From Microbulbifer hainanensis (GTDB lineage Bacteria; Pseudomonadota; Gammaproteobacteria; Pseudomonadales; Cellvibrionaceae): 64,000 nucleotides of DNA. Under the pieces are notes generated by a model that was given only the letters and a program-made list of their open reading frames with translations, searched no databases and was not told where the DNA came from. The DNA lies in NCBI RefSeq assembly GCF_014904735.1, contig NZ_JACZCR010000050.1:62001-126000 (forward strand), given 5' to 3'. Made by a program: the position numbers and the translations under genes. Of the stretch, positions 17,842 to 26,717 are shown in pieces; positions within the stretch are counted from its first letter, which is position 1, and each line of letters opens with the position of its first letter.

Positions 17842-18462
17842 ATGGATAAAACACTGCGCGTCGGCGGCTTCACGCCATTTACCGCCATCGACTTTCCCGG
17901 CGCCCTGTCGGCGGTCGTGTTCTGCCAGGGCTGCCCGTGGCGCTGCCGCTACTGCCACAATGGCGGACTGCTGCCAGCACAGGCGGAATCCAAATACGAC
18001 TGGCAGCAGCTGCTGCAGCACCTGCAGACCCGGCGCGGACTGCTCGACGCGGTGGTGTTTTCCGGCGGCGAGCCCACCGCGCAGAGCGCGCTGGAAGACG
18101 CCGTGCACGAGGTGCGGGCAATGGGATTCAAGGTCGGGCTGCACACCGCCGGCATGTACCCGCGGCGGCTCGCGCGGCTGCTGCCGCAACTGGACTGGGT
18201 GGGGCTGGATATCAAGGCGCTGCCGGAAAATTACGATGCCATCACCCGTGTACCCGGCAGCGGCACCGCACCCTGGCAGAGCGCAGCAATACTGGCCGAG
18301 GCCGGTGTCCCCCTGCAGGTCCGCCTCACACGCCATCCGCAGCTCACCAGCGATAGCGAGCTGGCAGAAATACGTGAGAAACTGGCGGCGCTCGGAATTT
18401 CCGAACTAACTGTGCAGCGGTGCAATACGAAGAATGCACTGGATCCCGGGGTCCAACAGTAA
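17842..18462 (+). CDS. nrdG: Anaerobic ribonucleotide reductase activating enzyme NrdG
   Basis: This 206-residue radical-SAM activase uses a 4Fe-4S cluster held by CPWRCRYC near residues 33-40 to generate the glycyl radical on its partner. FSGGEPT near residue 75 and the GLDIKAL segment are also conserved. It is third in the operon, so its substrate is expected to be the 56-residue subunit immediately upstream. The ribosome site is weak, and translation may partly depend on coupling. Length is slightly above the short NrdG forms but normal for the longer NrdG family. Confidence 0.88.
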   Translation: MDKTLRVGGFTPFTAIDFPGALSAVVFCQGCPWRCRYCHNGGLLPAQAESKYDWQQLLQHLQTRRGLLDAVVFSGGEPTAQSALEDAVHEVRAMGFKVGLHTAGMYPRRLARLLPQLDWVGLDIKALPENYDAITRVPGSGTAPWQSAAILAEAGVPLQVRLTRHPQLTSDSELAEIREKLAALGISELTVQRCNTKNALDPGVQQ

Positions 18463-18648
18463 CAGGAGTTACAGAGCATAGATGCGCACTGCTATGGCAC
18501 CTATTTCTTCACATGCGGGATAAGCATCTGAATTAAAAGGGAAATCGGTAGGAACAGAATGCATATCGTTCTGGGCTATACAGCACTGTGTTATAAAGAC
18601 ACAGATTTTTAATAAACTGCTGCGTACTGAAGAGAAGGCTGAGCTTCT

Positions 18649-19092
18649 ATGAACTTAGAGATTCTGTCTTGGCTACCTAAGTTTCTTGCCGAAACTGCGT
18701 ACAAGATATTCTCCTTATCGAGTGAAGAAGGTAGAGCGAAAAAGATTCGATTCTCAGAACTTCTAGAGAGAATTGCGGAATGTATAGAAGCTATCGGGGT
18801 GTCTATTTCTCAAGGAGAACATCCCGTTCAGCAGTGTGCTGAGCTAACTGAATACCTTAAGAAAATACAATTGCTATCCGAAGAAATAGTAGACAAGAAA
18901 ATGTCAGATAAGATTTTCTTCTGGCTTTACCATGTCGAAGCTGTTCCTGGGGTTGCGGTAATTGACATGAAAAGGGAGCTAACTTTGGAATCAAAGCCTC
19001 CTTGGTCAAAGAGCAAAAGGCAGTTACAGAGCCAAAGGATTCTGGAAATTTCTGGAAGCTTGAAAGCCTCGGCTAATTTGCTCCGAGTCTAG
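18649..19092 (+). CDS. Hypothetical helical protein
   Basis: This 147-residue protein is mostly alpha-helical by composition, with heptad-like stretches at about 30-60 and 65-85. It has no signal peptide and no family I recognise. Its base composition is much lower in GC than the nrd operon before it, so it probably belongs to acquired DNA. An attC-like hairpin starts seven bases after its stop codon, as would be expected for a gene cassette, though no matching site is seen on its 5' side. Confidence 0.55.
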   Translation: MNLEILSWLPKFLAETAYKIFSLSSEEGRAKKIRFSELLERIAECIEAIGVSISQGEHPVQQCAELTEYLKKIQLLSEEIVDKKMSDKIFFWLYHVEAVPGVAVIDMKRELTLESKPPWSKSKRQLQSQRILEISGSLKASANLLRV

Positions 19093-19098
19093 CAATAC

Positions 19099-19170
19099 AC
19101 TTAACAAGCGCATGTTGTCAGACAGGTTTTCCGCTGCGCTACAAACCAGCCGAAAAGCGCGGCGCTATAA
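19099..19170 (+). repeat. attC-like recombination site 1
   Basis: The 72 bases begin with ACTTAAC (fits RYYYAAC) and run into AACAAGCGCATG. They can fold as an imperfect hairpin: AGCGC pairs with GCGCT and GGTTT with AAACC, with matching spacers of 13 and 14 bases. They end in GCTATAA, one base from GTTRRRY. Integron attC sites have this layout. The match is by eye only. Confidence 0.45.
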
Positions 19171-19215
19171 GCCAAGGGCAGTCCCATAGGTCTCCTATAG
19201 AAGGAAGAACAAAAG

Positions 19216-21321
19216 ATGGCTTTAAAAGTAAGTGACAGTCACACAAAGCCCATGATCCGTGTTTTTATTATGTTAATCGGTTTGCTCTGTGCATTACTTA
19301 TCTCATGGAAGTTCACAGGCTCTCCTCTTCCGCAGGACTCCAAGTATTCATTGATTTTCCAGAATGCCTTACTGTTGATTGTACTTGGCTCCGCCATCTT
19401 GGAGTACTTTTTTACAAAGCCCGCCGATTCAATGATCAATTCGCTAATGGCCGGAATAACAATGTTTGGCGTATATCATGTATCGCCGCCACTAGCTTGG
19501 TGGGCGGTTTTTTCTTATTGCCTTATTGTATTTCTAATCTCAACCGCTTGTGTCGCAACATCTGGGACGAGGATTTCTGGAGATATTGCGTCGATTGTAA
19601 ATAGCCTTCTTTATAGACCTGCAATTGTTCTGGGTCGGTCTAGGCTTATTTTTTCCATAGTCTTTTTATTTGGGGTTTATTCTTTTTACTCAATTCAATC
19701 TGAATTGGCTGTTTATCTCATAGTATTTTGGGGTTTATTCATGGCCATATGGCCGCTGAATCTCCCACAGTTGCTATCTTCAATCAGCTTTGGCACTCAA
19801 GAAAAAATATTACCAATAGGTAAATTACTCAGATTGGATAATCCAGGCGTCTTAAGATTTGCGATAAATCAAAGCACTGACTGGGAACAAGGTAATCCGT
19901 TAATCTATCAGCGTGTAGATAAAAGCCAGCAATGGGTACTGCCTTTATATTCACACCTTAATGACGAGAGAAGAATTGGAACAGCCATGCTTTTAGGTGT
20001 TATTGAGGAACCGAAAAAAGGGTTATCAGATGGACATATTTATGAACCTGAGGAAGAGTTAAATCATAATGCCGTGATGAGCCTATTAGGTGAAACCACA
20101 CAATCTAGGCTGATTGGTTTTGTTGCTGAAGATTCATCTATTGGGAGAATTAGGTTCGAAGTCAAGTCAGATACTTATTGTGCAGATGGAATGCTTATTT
20201 GGTGCAAAATCGATGAAGCAAAGGTTTACTATCAGGTCTCAGCGGGTACAACGATTGAGGAAAATTTAGACGGTGATAAGCACGGCTATCAAATAGCTTA
20301 CGCTGCTCAGCTGGGGACTTTAGAACACGGAGAATTCAGGAAGTTTGACTGGCTTCCAAATATGAACGCACCGGTCTTTGCTTTAATCGATGAAGACCAC
20401 CATATAGCTGGAGAAGGCCAAGACCCCAACGATTTTCAGTTTGGAAAAATCCCAAAGTCAAATATTCCTGTGGTTGGCGATTTTGTTGGGAATTTCAATT
20501 TCCATACAGCAGTATTAGGAGTGACAGGTTCAGGTAAGACAGAGTTTGCATTTGATTTGATTAGGCATTCAGTATCTAGCGGCATTAAAGTTATCTGCAT
20601 TGATCTGACTTCTCAATATAGAGGGCGCTTAGCCGACCTAATCCCAACTGACCTATCCATCCAAGAGCAAACATCTATAGATTTAAGTCAAAAACTTTTT
20701 GAAGTAGAAACCGGACAATACGGTGCTGGAAAAGAGAAAGCTGCGTTAAAATATTTTAGTGATCGGCTAAGATCTGACGTTGACACACGGCTAAGAGTAT
20801 TTATGGACGATGAACAAAGTAGATTGGGATTAATTCAGCTACCAGAGATATCAAATTCTCAAGCATCAATATATATCACTGAAATTTATATGTCTTGCTT
20901 ATTAAACATTGCCAAAGAGACTTTTGGCGATGACTCTAAAAAGGTGCTAGTTGCAGTAGAGGAAGCGCATACGATAATGCCTGAATCTGCAACAATGGGC
21001 GTATCTGACTTTGCTTCAAAAGGGCTGATTGCCAAAATAGCACAAATTGCACTTCAAGGAAGGAAGTATAATGTCGGGCTACTTGTTTTAGCTCAAAGGA
21101 CAGCGAACGTTAGTAAAACTGTGCTAACGCAGTGTAACTCCATTGTCAGCTTTGCATGTTACGACGATACGAGTATTAGCTTTCTTAAAAATGTGTTTGG
21201 TTCAAGTTGTGCTGAAATGGTTCCAAATCTAAAGAAACTCCAGGCGGTTGTTTTCGGTAAAGTAGTTAAGTCTGAAAGGCCGGTTGTTGTAGAAATCCCA
21301 TTTGACCAAAATAAGGCCTAG
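19216..21321 (+). CDS. Membrane-anchored HerA-like (DUF87) ATPase
   Basis: This 701-residue protein has five or six hydrophobic helices in the first 190 residues, a central beta-rich region, and a C-terminal HerA/FtsK-type ATPase. Walker A GVTGSGKT is at 435-442, Walker B VLVAVEEAHT at 577-586, and the late LAQRTANVSKTVLTQCNS segment is typical of HerA. Soluble HerA forms hexameric translocases and appears in defence systems with nuclease partners. Here no nuclease gene is adjacent, and the membrane part is unusual. It is flanked by two attC-like sites in the same orientation, so it may be a mobile gene cassette. The function is unknown. Confidence 0.75.
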   Translation: MALKVSDSHTKPMIRVFIMLIGLLCALLISWKFTGSPLPQDSKYSLIFQNALLLIVLGSAILEYFFTKPADSMINSLMAGITMFGVYHVSPPLAWWAVFSYCLIVFLISTACVATSGTRISGDIASIVNSLLYRPAIVLGRSRLIFSIVFLFGVYSFYSIQSELAVYLIVFWGLFMAIWPLNLPQLLSSISFGTQEKILPIGKLLRLDNPGVLRFAINQSTDWEQGNPLIYQRVDKSQQWVLPLYSHLNDERRIGTAMLLGVIEEPKKGLSDGHIYEPEEELNHNAVMSLLGETTQSRLIGFVAEDSSIGRIRFEVKSDTYCADGMLIWCKIDEAKVYYQVSAGTTIEENLDGDKHGYQIAYAAQLGTLEHGEFRKFDWLPNMNAPVFALIDEDHHIAGEGQDPNDFQFGKIPKSNIPVVGDFVGNFNFHTAVLGVTGSGKTEFAFDLIRHSVSSGIKVICIDLTSQYRGRLADLIPTDLSIQEQTSIDLSQKLFEVETGQYGAGKEKAALKYFSDRLRSDVDTRLRVFMDDEQSRLGLIQLPEISNSQASIYITEIYMSCLLNIAKETFGDDSKKVLVAVEEAHTIMPESATMGVSDFASKGLIAKIAQIALQGRKYNVGLLVLAQRTANVSKTVLTQCNSIVSFACYDDTSISFLKNVFGSSCAEMVPNLKKLQAVVFGKVVKSERPVVVEIPFDQNKA

Positions 21322-21336
21322 CAACAGTGTAATCGG

Positions 21337-21409
21337 CTTATAACAAGCGCAAGCAGCCGGGATAATTACTCGCTACCCTCCAAATTTTCGGCTGTTTCGG
21401 AGGTTAATT
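21337..21409 (+). repeat. attC-like recombination site 2
   Basis: The 73 bases start with CTTATAACAAGCGCAAG and share TAACAAGCGCA with site 1. AAGCAGCCG at 21351-21359 pairs with CGGCTGTTT at 21389-21397 (one G-T pair), and the site ends near GTTAATT. Length and polarity match site 1, so the pair brackets the HerA-like gene. Confidence 0.45.
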
Positions 21410-21434
21410 TTCTTAATCAGGATGTACACCGCGA

Positions 21435-21986
21435 ATGAGAAGTACAAAAATATTGGCTTTATCGGGAAGCTTAAGAGCCGCATCGTACAACACGGCCGCT
21501 ATTCAGGCGCTGAAAATTTTGGCTCCTAGCAATATCGACGTTGCGATAGGCTCTATTGGTGATCTGCCACTCTTCAACCCTGACCGAGAGGGAGAACATA
21601 TCCCATCTCTGGCAGCGCTGACTGACTCACTGAAAAATTCTGATGGGTTAGTCATCGCAAGCCCGGAGTATGCTCATGGCATTAGCGGCCCCATGAAAAA
21701 TGCGCTTGACTGGCTGGTAAGCGGAACAGAATTCCCCTATAAACCCATCATGCTGATCAATACGTCACCACGGGCATCCCATGCGCAGGCATCGATAAGG
21801 GAAGTCATTAAAACCATGTCGGGGATAGTGGTCGACAAGGCGTGTGTGACAATCCCCCTGTTAAGTAGCGATCTGGATGCTGCGGGTATTGTAGAAAACA
21901 AGGATATTTCTGACGCCTTAAAGCTCGGCCTTAATGCGTTATGCGCGGAAATTGAAGCTCAAAAACTTAGCAGCCTCGCCAATTAG
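21435..21986 (+). CDS. NAD(P)H-dependent FMN reductase (ChrR/azoreductase type)
   Basis: This 183-residue flavodoxin-fold protein has the FMN phosphate loop GSLRAASYN near residues 11-19, the conserved SPEYAHGISGPMKNALDW segment near 75-92, and a late acidic C-terminal helix. Such enzymes reduce quinones, chromate, azo dyes or free flavin with NAD(P)H. It is a stand-alone gene between the attC-like site and a small membrane protein, with which it may be co-transcribed. The physiological substrate cannot be read from sequence. Confidence 0.85.
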   Translation: MRSTKILALSGSLRAASYNTAAIQALKILAPSNIDVAIGSIGDLPLFNPDREGEHIPSLAALTDSLKNSDGLVIASPEYAHGISGPMKNALDWLVSGTEFPYKPIMLINTSPRASHAQASIREVIKTMSGIVVDKACVTIPLLSSDLDAAGIVENKDISDALKLGLNALCAEIEAQKLSSLAN

Positions 21987-22042
21987 TGCGATCGCAAGCT
22001 TCTTGCTTTCACCCAGGCGAAAATTACACAAGGACTGTCTAT

Positions 22043-22345
22043 ATGAACCCCTATAAAGTCATTGCCGAAGACGATCAAAGTGTTACCTACGAATACAATT
22101 CCGTATTTACCTGGGTACTCTATTTAATTCTTTGTATCCTGGTCTCAGGTATTGTCATTGACAGTAACAAGATCCAATTGGTAGGTGCCCTGTTGATCTT
22201 TTGTTACTTTGGCATAAAGCTGGGTTTCGGTGGCTCTACAACGAAGAAAGTAGAAAAAGCGCTAAAAGCGGGATCTGTACAGCTCAGTGGAGATAAGCAT
22301 TCATTCAAAAATCCACTTCGCGTAAAAGTGCCAAAAATTGTTTAA
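22043..22345 (+). CDS. Small two-helix membrane protein
   Basis: This 100-residue protein is predicted to have two membrane helices (about 27-45 and 50-66) and a basic C-terminal tail. I chose the ATG at 22043 because AAGGA lies just upstream; an in-frame GTG 57 bases earlier would overlap the previous gene. I recognise no family. Confidence 0.5.
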   Translation: MNPYKVIAEDDQSVTYEYNSVFTWVLYLILCILVSGIVIDSNKIQLVGALLIFCYFGIKLGFGGSTTKKVEKALKAGSVQLSGDKHSFKNPLRVKVPKIV

Positions 22346-22466
22346 CAGATAGCTGTTACCGCTCCTTCTGGGCTGGAACGCCTTTTCCACTGCCCCATAG
22401 CTCCAGAGCTGCCCCAGTGCAGGAGCATTATTCTAAACTAAGTCCACACATCTCGGAGTCACGGCC

Positions 22467-22904
22467 ATGACAGAAGACAGGATACTGCGCACTTCAAGAA
22501 CCCTACCATTTCCACCCCAAGACATCTATGGCGCCTTTGCGTCGGCGGATTTATTGGCATCCTGGTGGGGGCCCGAGGGCTTCTCCAACACATTCGACGT
22601 TTTTGAGTTTACTGCCGGCGGTCGCTGGCAGTTCGTGATGCATGGCCCTGACGGGAAAGACTATGCCAATGAAAGCTTTTTCGAAGAACTGGTGCCTGAC
22701 GCCAAAATTGTCATCCACCATGACTGCCCGCCAAACTTCAAGCTTACTGTTGAGCTCACCCCAGCCAGCGAAGGCACGCTCCTGACCTGGGAGCAGGTTT
22801 TCGAAGACGCGGAAACAGCACAAGCCGTCAAGCAGAGGGCTGGCTCTGCCAACGAGCAGAACATCGATCGTTTGACACAGGTGCTCAGCGAAGCCGCCCA
22901 ATGA
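22467..22904 (+). CDS. SRPBCC/AHSA1-domain protein
   Basis: This 145-residue protein has the START-like AHSA1 pattern: an early PPQDIYGAFASADLLASWWGPEGF segment (shown in parts: IYGAFAS, WWGPEGF), GGRWQFVMHGPDG, then the LTWEQVFEDAE strand and a C-terminal helix. These folds bind hydrophobic ligands, and many are of unknown function. A good GGAG ribosome site precedes the ATG. It appears to be a single-gene unit. Confidence 0.82.
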   Translation: MTEDRILRTSRTLPFPPQDIYGAFASADLLASWWGPEGFSNTFDVFEFTAGGRWQFVMHGPDGKDYANESFFEELVPDAKIVIHHDCPPNFKLTVELTPASEGTLLTWEQVFEDAETAQAVKQRAGSANEQNIDRLTQVLSEAAQ

Positions 22905-23076
22905 CTATTTGGTGAGTTCCGAAACTGTGCAGACATTGGCAAAAGCGTACAATCGACTTCAAATAGAAACGGTGGCCGGTGGGCATTTTATGGCTCAAGC
23001 GTAAGCCTGATGAATGCGCGCGGATCCTACTAAGCGCCATCACCAGGTAACAGTCACAAGCTATTTCCGTCGGCCT

Positions 23077-24240
23077 TCAGCGGGTCAGCTGGTAAGTGAT
23101 GGCCCTGCGGATTGGAGCAAAATTGCTGCTCACATGCAGCACCGCCTTGCGCAGCAGCTTTGCCGGCCAGCGGTCGTCGGTGAACAGGCCGACGACGCGA
23201 TTGGTGCCCTGGTAGATCGGCAGGGATTCCAGCCGGTGGATAAGCTGGTACTTCGCCAGCGCCCGCTCCATAACTGCGGCATCACGCAGGCTCGCGCATC
23301 GCTGCAGCTGTCGCGCCAGGGTATCCGCACTGGCCAGCCCCAGGTTAAATCCATGCGCCGTGACCGGGTGCATGCCCACTGCCGCATCGCCGATCAGCGC
23401 CATGCGCTCGGCGTAAAAGCGCTTGGCATAAACCGCCACCAGCGGATAGCTGTGGCGCTCCCCAACGCAGCTGACAGAACCCGGTGCATCGCCACTTTCC
23501 CGCGCCACATGGCTGGCGAAGTCGCTGTCGGAAAGTGCCATGATTTCGTTACCCAGGCTCGATGGCACCGTCACCACCGCCGAGGACAGGTGGGCGTCCG
23601 CCAGCGGCAGCAGCGCCAGCGTGGAGCCGTAGCGGAAGCACTCCCGTGCAACATTTCCGTGGGGCTGCGCGGTGCGCACGCGCCCGACCACAGCGACGCG
23701 GCCGAAGTCGCGCATGTCGGCACCGATTCCGGCCATTCTGCGTGTGTCGGAAAAACGGCTATCCACGGCCACCACCAGCGCAGCTTCCAGTTGTTCCCCC
23801 TCATCCAACTGCAGCGCTCGGCCTGTACCAGCCAGCGTGGTGCCGACCACCCTGGTGCGGTCGAGGAATTTTACATTCTGCTGTGTGGAGACCACTTCAT
23901 AGAGGACGCGGCGAATCGCCGCATTCGGGACGATAAAGCCGAGTGGACCGCGACTGCGGTCGTCGAACTGCAGGCAGTATGGCGAGCGGCCGTTTACCAC
24001 CTGGGCCGAATCCAGTGCACTGATCTCGTCGGCGCGCAGCCGCTGCCAGGCCCCGATATTCTTCAGCAGGCGCACCGACTTGTGGGTGAGCGCAATCTCG
24101 CGCCCATCGTCCTGCGGCTCAGCCAGCGCCTCGCGGGGCTGGCGATCCAGCAGCGCGATCCGATAGCCGCGGTCGGCAAGAAAGGCGGCAAAGGCGAGCC
24201 CGGCCGGGCCCGCACCGATAATGGCAATATCGCTTGGCAA
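23077..24240 (-). CDS. FAD-dependent UbiH/UbiF/UbiM-like hydroxylase
   Basis: This 387-residue flavoprotein monooxygenase has the N-terminal dinucleotide motif GAGPAG near residues 9-14 and the ALIGDAAVGMHPVTAHGFNLGL segment near 290-310, which binds FAD ribityl. This places it with ubiquinone-ring hydroxylases; the AHGFNLGL form resembles UbiM. It starts at a TTG with AGGA upstream, 65 bases after the parvulin stop, so it may be the last gene of the nar transcript. A quinone-modifying role would suit a respiratory operon, but it needs oxygen, which is odd in a nitrate-respiration operon. Confidence 0.75.
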   Translation of the reverse strand: MPSDIAIIGAGPAGLAFAAFLADRGYRIALLDRQPREALAEPQDDGREIALTHKSVRLLKNIGAWQRLRADEISALDSAQVVNGRSPYCLQFDDRSRGPLGFIVPNAAIRRVLYEVVSTQQNVKFLDRTRVVGTTLAGTGRALQLDEGEQLEAALVVAVDSRFSDTRRMAGIGADMRDFGRVAVVGRVRTAQPHGNVARECFRYGSTLALLPLADAHLSSAVVTVPSSLGNEIMALSDSDFASHVARESGDAPGSVSCVGERHSYPLVAVYAKRFYAERMALIGDAAVGMHPVTAHGFNLGLASADTLARQLQRCASLRDAAVMERALAKYQLIHRLESLPIYQGTNRVVGLFTDDRWPAKLLRKAVLHVSSNFAPIRRAITYQLTR

Positions 24241-24305
24241 AATGTCCTACTCCCTGGGGGCCAGTTAACAGCAGTCCGCAACCGGCAAAAAGCGCTGCCG
24301 GGGCT

Positions 24306-25136
24306 CTAGTTGGGCCGCCCCACCTCTGCCAGCATGTCGATGCCTTCAATGTCCGCCGCGGCCACCAGGCCGTGCATATAGGCATCCAGCGCTGTGCGCT
24401 GGCTGCGCTCGGCGATGTACTCGCGGATTTTTTCCTCCACGTAGTCGAATTCCAGCTGGCGGCCCAGCTGCACTTCTTCCACGTAGATCAGGTGCCAGCC
24501 GTACTCGGTGCGCACCGGTGCGCGAACCAGCCCGGTGCTGCCGGAGAACACGGCCTGGTCGAAAGCGCGCACCATTTCGCCGCCGCTGACCTGCCCCAGG
24601 CTGCCGCCGGTTTTTGACGAGTCGCAGGCGGAGTGCGTGCGCGCGGCATCGCAGAAGGCCACCAGCGGATCGGCCGCTTTGGTAATTTCTTTCAGTAGCT
24701 TTTCGGCCATTGCTGCCTGCGCATCCACCGCTTCATCGCCGGGGCTGACCGGGATCAGAATATGGCGCACTTCGGCCAGTGGTGCTGACAGGAAATACTG
24801 GCGATTGTTTTTGTAGAAATCCTCGCGCTCCGCGCGGCTGCTTTCCACGATCTCCACGGACTGCTCCAGCAGTTCTTCCACCGCGGCCTCGAAGGCCTCG
24901 CCGTTGATGTCCTCGTTTTCGGAACACAATCCCTGTGCCGCCGCTGCTGTGCGCAGCAGGTGGCCGAGCACCAGCGAACGGGCCGCGCGGTAGGCGGCCT
25001 CCTGCGGTGTGGGCGCGGGGTAGTACTGCATTTCCGCGTAAATCTGCGCGTGTGGAATCTCGACCCCATTGACCGTGACCGGGGCGAGAAACATCTGTTG
25101 CTCCACGGTCTTGTCGCTTGCCAGAAGTGGGTTCAC
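24306..25136 (-). CDS. Parvulin-type peptidyl-prolyl isomerase of the nar operon (NifM-like)
   Basis: This 276-residue protein has a helical N-terminal chaperone-like region and a parvulin domain at about 118-222, with VRHILIPV, GGSLGQVSGGEMV and GWHLIYVEE. It lacks a signal peptide, so it should act in the cytoplasm, probably in folding or maturation of nitrate reductase. It starts at a GTG with GGAGG upstream, 102 bases after narI. Parvulins at this position are common in nar operons of proteobacteria, which supports the assignment. Confidence 0.85.
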   Translation of the reverse strand: MNPLLASDKTVEQQMFLAPVTVNGVEIPHAQIYAEMQYYPAPTPQEAAYRAARSLVLGHLLRTAAAAQGLCSENEDINGEAFEAAVEELLEQSVEIVESSRAEREDFYKNNRQYFLSAPLAEVRHILIPVSPGDEAVDAQAAMAEKLLKEITKAADPLVAFCDAARTHSACDSSKTGGSLGQVSGGEMVRAFDQAVFSGSTGLVRAPVRTEYGWHLIYVEEVQLGRQLEFDYVEEKIREYIAERSQRTALDAYMHGLVAAADIEGIDMLAEVGRPN

Positions 25137-25238
25137 TTGGACCTCCAGTAATGTGCGTCCGAAACAATCAATACAGACTCAATGTCGTTCAGCACGAACA
25201 GCTGCTGGCTATCCCTGCCCTGCCGTACAAATACAACG

Positions 25239-25934
25239 TCACACCTGTTCCACGCGGCGCGCGCGCACCACCTGGTAGTTGCGGCGGAAGTACTGCACCG
25301 GCACGCTCCAGACGTGCACCAGGCGGCTGAACGGGAACAGCAGGAACAGGGTCATGCCGAGGAACACGTGCAGCTTGTAGATCCAGTGCACGCTACCGAT
25401 GGCTGCTGCGGCTGCCCCGCCATCCAGGGTCACGATGGACTGTGCCCAGCTCATCAGCTTCAGCATTTCCTCACCGTCCAGGTGGCCGGCGGAGACGAAG
25501 ATACTGAGCAGGCCGAGGGTCAGCTGCACGAAAATGAGCAACAGGATGGCGATGTCCATGCGCGAGGAAGTGGCGCGCACCCGCGGATTGGTGAGGCGGC
25601 GGTGCAGCAGGATGGAAATGCCGATAAAGCAGATCACTCCGAAGAAGCCGCCCGCCCCCATCGCGATCAGCTGCTTGGTGGAGGCCTCGATGCCCAGCAG
25701 GTGCCAGACCGCTTTCGGTGTCAGCAAGCCGACGAAGTGGCCCGCGAGCACCGCGATGACGCCGATGTGGAACAGGATGCTGCCAATGCGCAATTTGCGC
25801 GCCTCCAGCAGCTGGCTGGATCCGGTGCGCCAGGTGTACTGGTCGCGGTCATAGCGCACCAGACTGCCGAGCAGGAAGACGGTCAGCGCGATGAAAGGGT
25901 AGATACCGAATAGAAGCGTGTTGAGGTAGTTCAT
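25239..25934 (-). CDS. narI: Respiratory nitrate reductase gamma subunit, cytochrome b NarI
   Basis: This 231-residue membrane subunit carries two b-type haems and oxidises quinol at the periplasmic side. It has five predicted helices; haem-ligand histidines are in LFHIGVIAVLAGH (helix 2) and in the late HWIYKLHVFLGM helix. It follows narJ by nine bases. Length is typical of NarI. TAGGAG precedes the ATG. Confidence 0.94.
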   Translation of the reverse strand: MNYLNTLLFGIYPFIALTVFLLGSLVRYDRDQYTWRTGSSQLLEARKLRIGSILFHIGVIAVLAGHFVGLLTPKAVWHLLGIEASTKQLIAMGAGGFFGVICFIGISILLHRRLTNPRVRATSSRMDIAILLLIFVQLTLGLLSIFVSAGHLDGEEMLKLMSWAQSIVTLDGGAAAAAIGSVHWIYKLHVFLGMTLFLLFPFSRLVHVWSVPVQYFRRNYQVVRARRVEQV

Positions 25935-25943
25935 CGTTTACTC

Positions 25944-26705
25944 CTAGAGGCTGCCGGTGCGGACTGCTGAGTTGCAGGCGGCGTTATCAAATGCATCGCT
26001 CGCGTCCACCAAGTTGAGGGCAGTATCGTCGCGGTACTGCAGTGGGTCCGGGCGCGTGATGGACTGTTCGCAGGCACTGCCGGTCTGGCCTGCGGTGAAG
26101 GTCACCATTTCTTCCTCCCAGACCTTGTCGATGGCCTCGGGGGTATCGTCCCGCTCCTCGCCGCGGACCTGTATGGTGAGTGCCTCCATGTCCACCGCCA
26201 CGTCCGCCAGCGCCAGCAGCGCCTCGAACGGGTCGGCGTAAGGGGAATCCTTTTTCTGCAGGCGCGCCGCCACCAGCGCGAGTACATGGCTCACATCCGC
26301 CAGCCAGCCGTGCGCCTGGGTCACCTGGGTCGCACAGAACTCGAGATAGGTGGGCAGGTAATCCGGCAGCTCGCGCTCGGCCAGTTCCAGGCCGGCCGCC
26401 TGGTACTGCGCCATCAGGTCCACCATGGCCTGGCCGCGATCGCGGGACTCACCGTGGATATGTTCGAACAGGTGCAGCGACACGGCGCGGCCGCGCTCGA
26501 ACAGGCCGTCGTATTCGCTCTGCCAGTCCATCAGGTCGTAATCTTTAAAATGGTCGACAAAGCGCAGGAGTGGCTCCCGCACCCTGTCTTCCAGCTCCTG
26601 TGAGCGCAGGAAACTTTCGATTTCAGCCAGGTTGCCGTACAGGCTTTCATCCGGGTAATCCAGCAGTCGCGACAGCAATCGCAGGATTTTCATATCGTTG
26701 TCCAC
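25944..26705 (-). CDS. narJ: Nitrate reductase assembly chaperone NarJ
   Basis: This acidic, all-helical chaperone of about 253 residues is needed for molybdenum-cofactor insertion into NarG and for membrane attachment. The N-terminal ILRLLSRLLDYPDE and the central PDYLPTYLEFCA segment are typical. The start is uncertain: a GTG at 26705 has GGAGG five bases upstream, an ATG at 26693 fits the usual MKILRLL beginning, and the frame is open to a GTG next to the narH stop. Confidence 0.92.
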   Translation of the reverse strand: MDNDMKILRLLSRLLDYPDESLYGNLAEIESFLRSQELEDRVREPLLRFVDHFKDYDLMDWQSEYDGLFERGRAVSLHLFEHIHGESRDRGQAMVDLMAQYQAAGLELAERELPDYLPTYLEFCATQVTQAHGWLADVSHVLALVAARLQKKDSPYADPFEALLALADVAVDMEALTIQVRGEERDDTPEAIDKVWEEEMVTFTAGQTGSACEQSITRPDPLQYRDDTALNLVDASDAFDNAACNSAVRTGSL

Positions 26706-26717
26706 AGCCACCTCCAC

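Noticed and set aside
17553-17849. 98-codon frame over the glycyl-radical gene
   Set aside because: It is in another frame; the 56-residue frame has the conserved glycyl-radical motif and a ribosome site.
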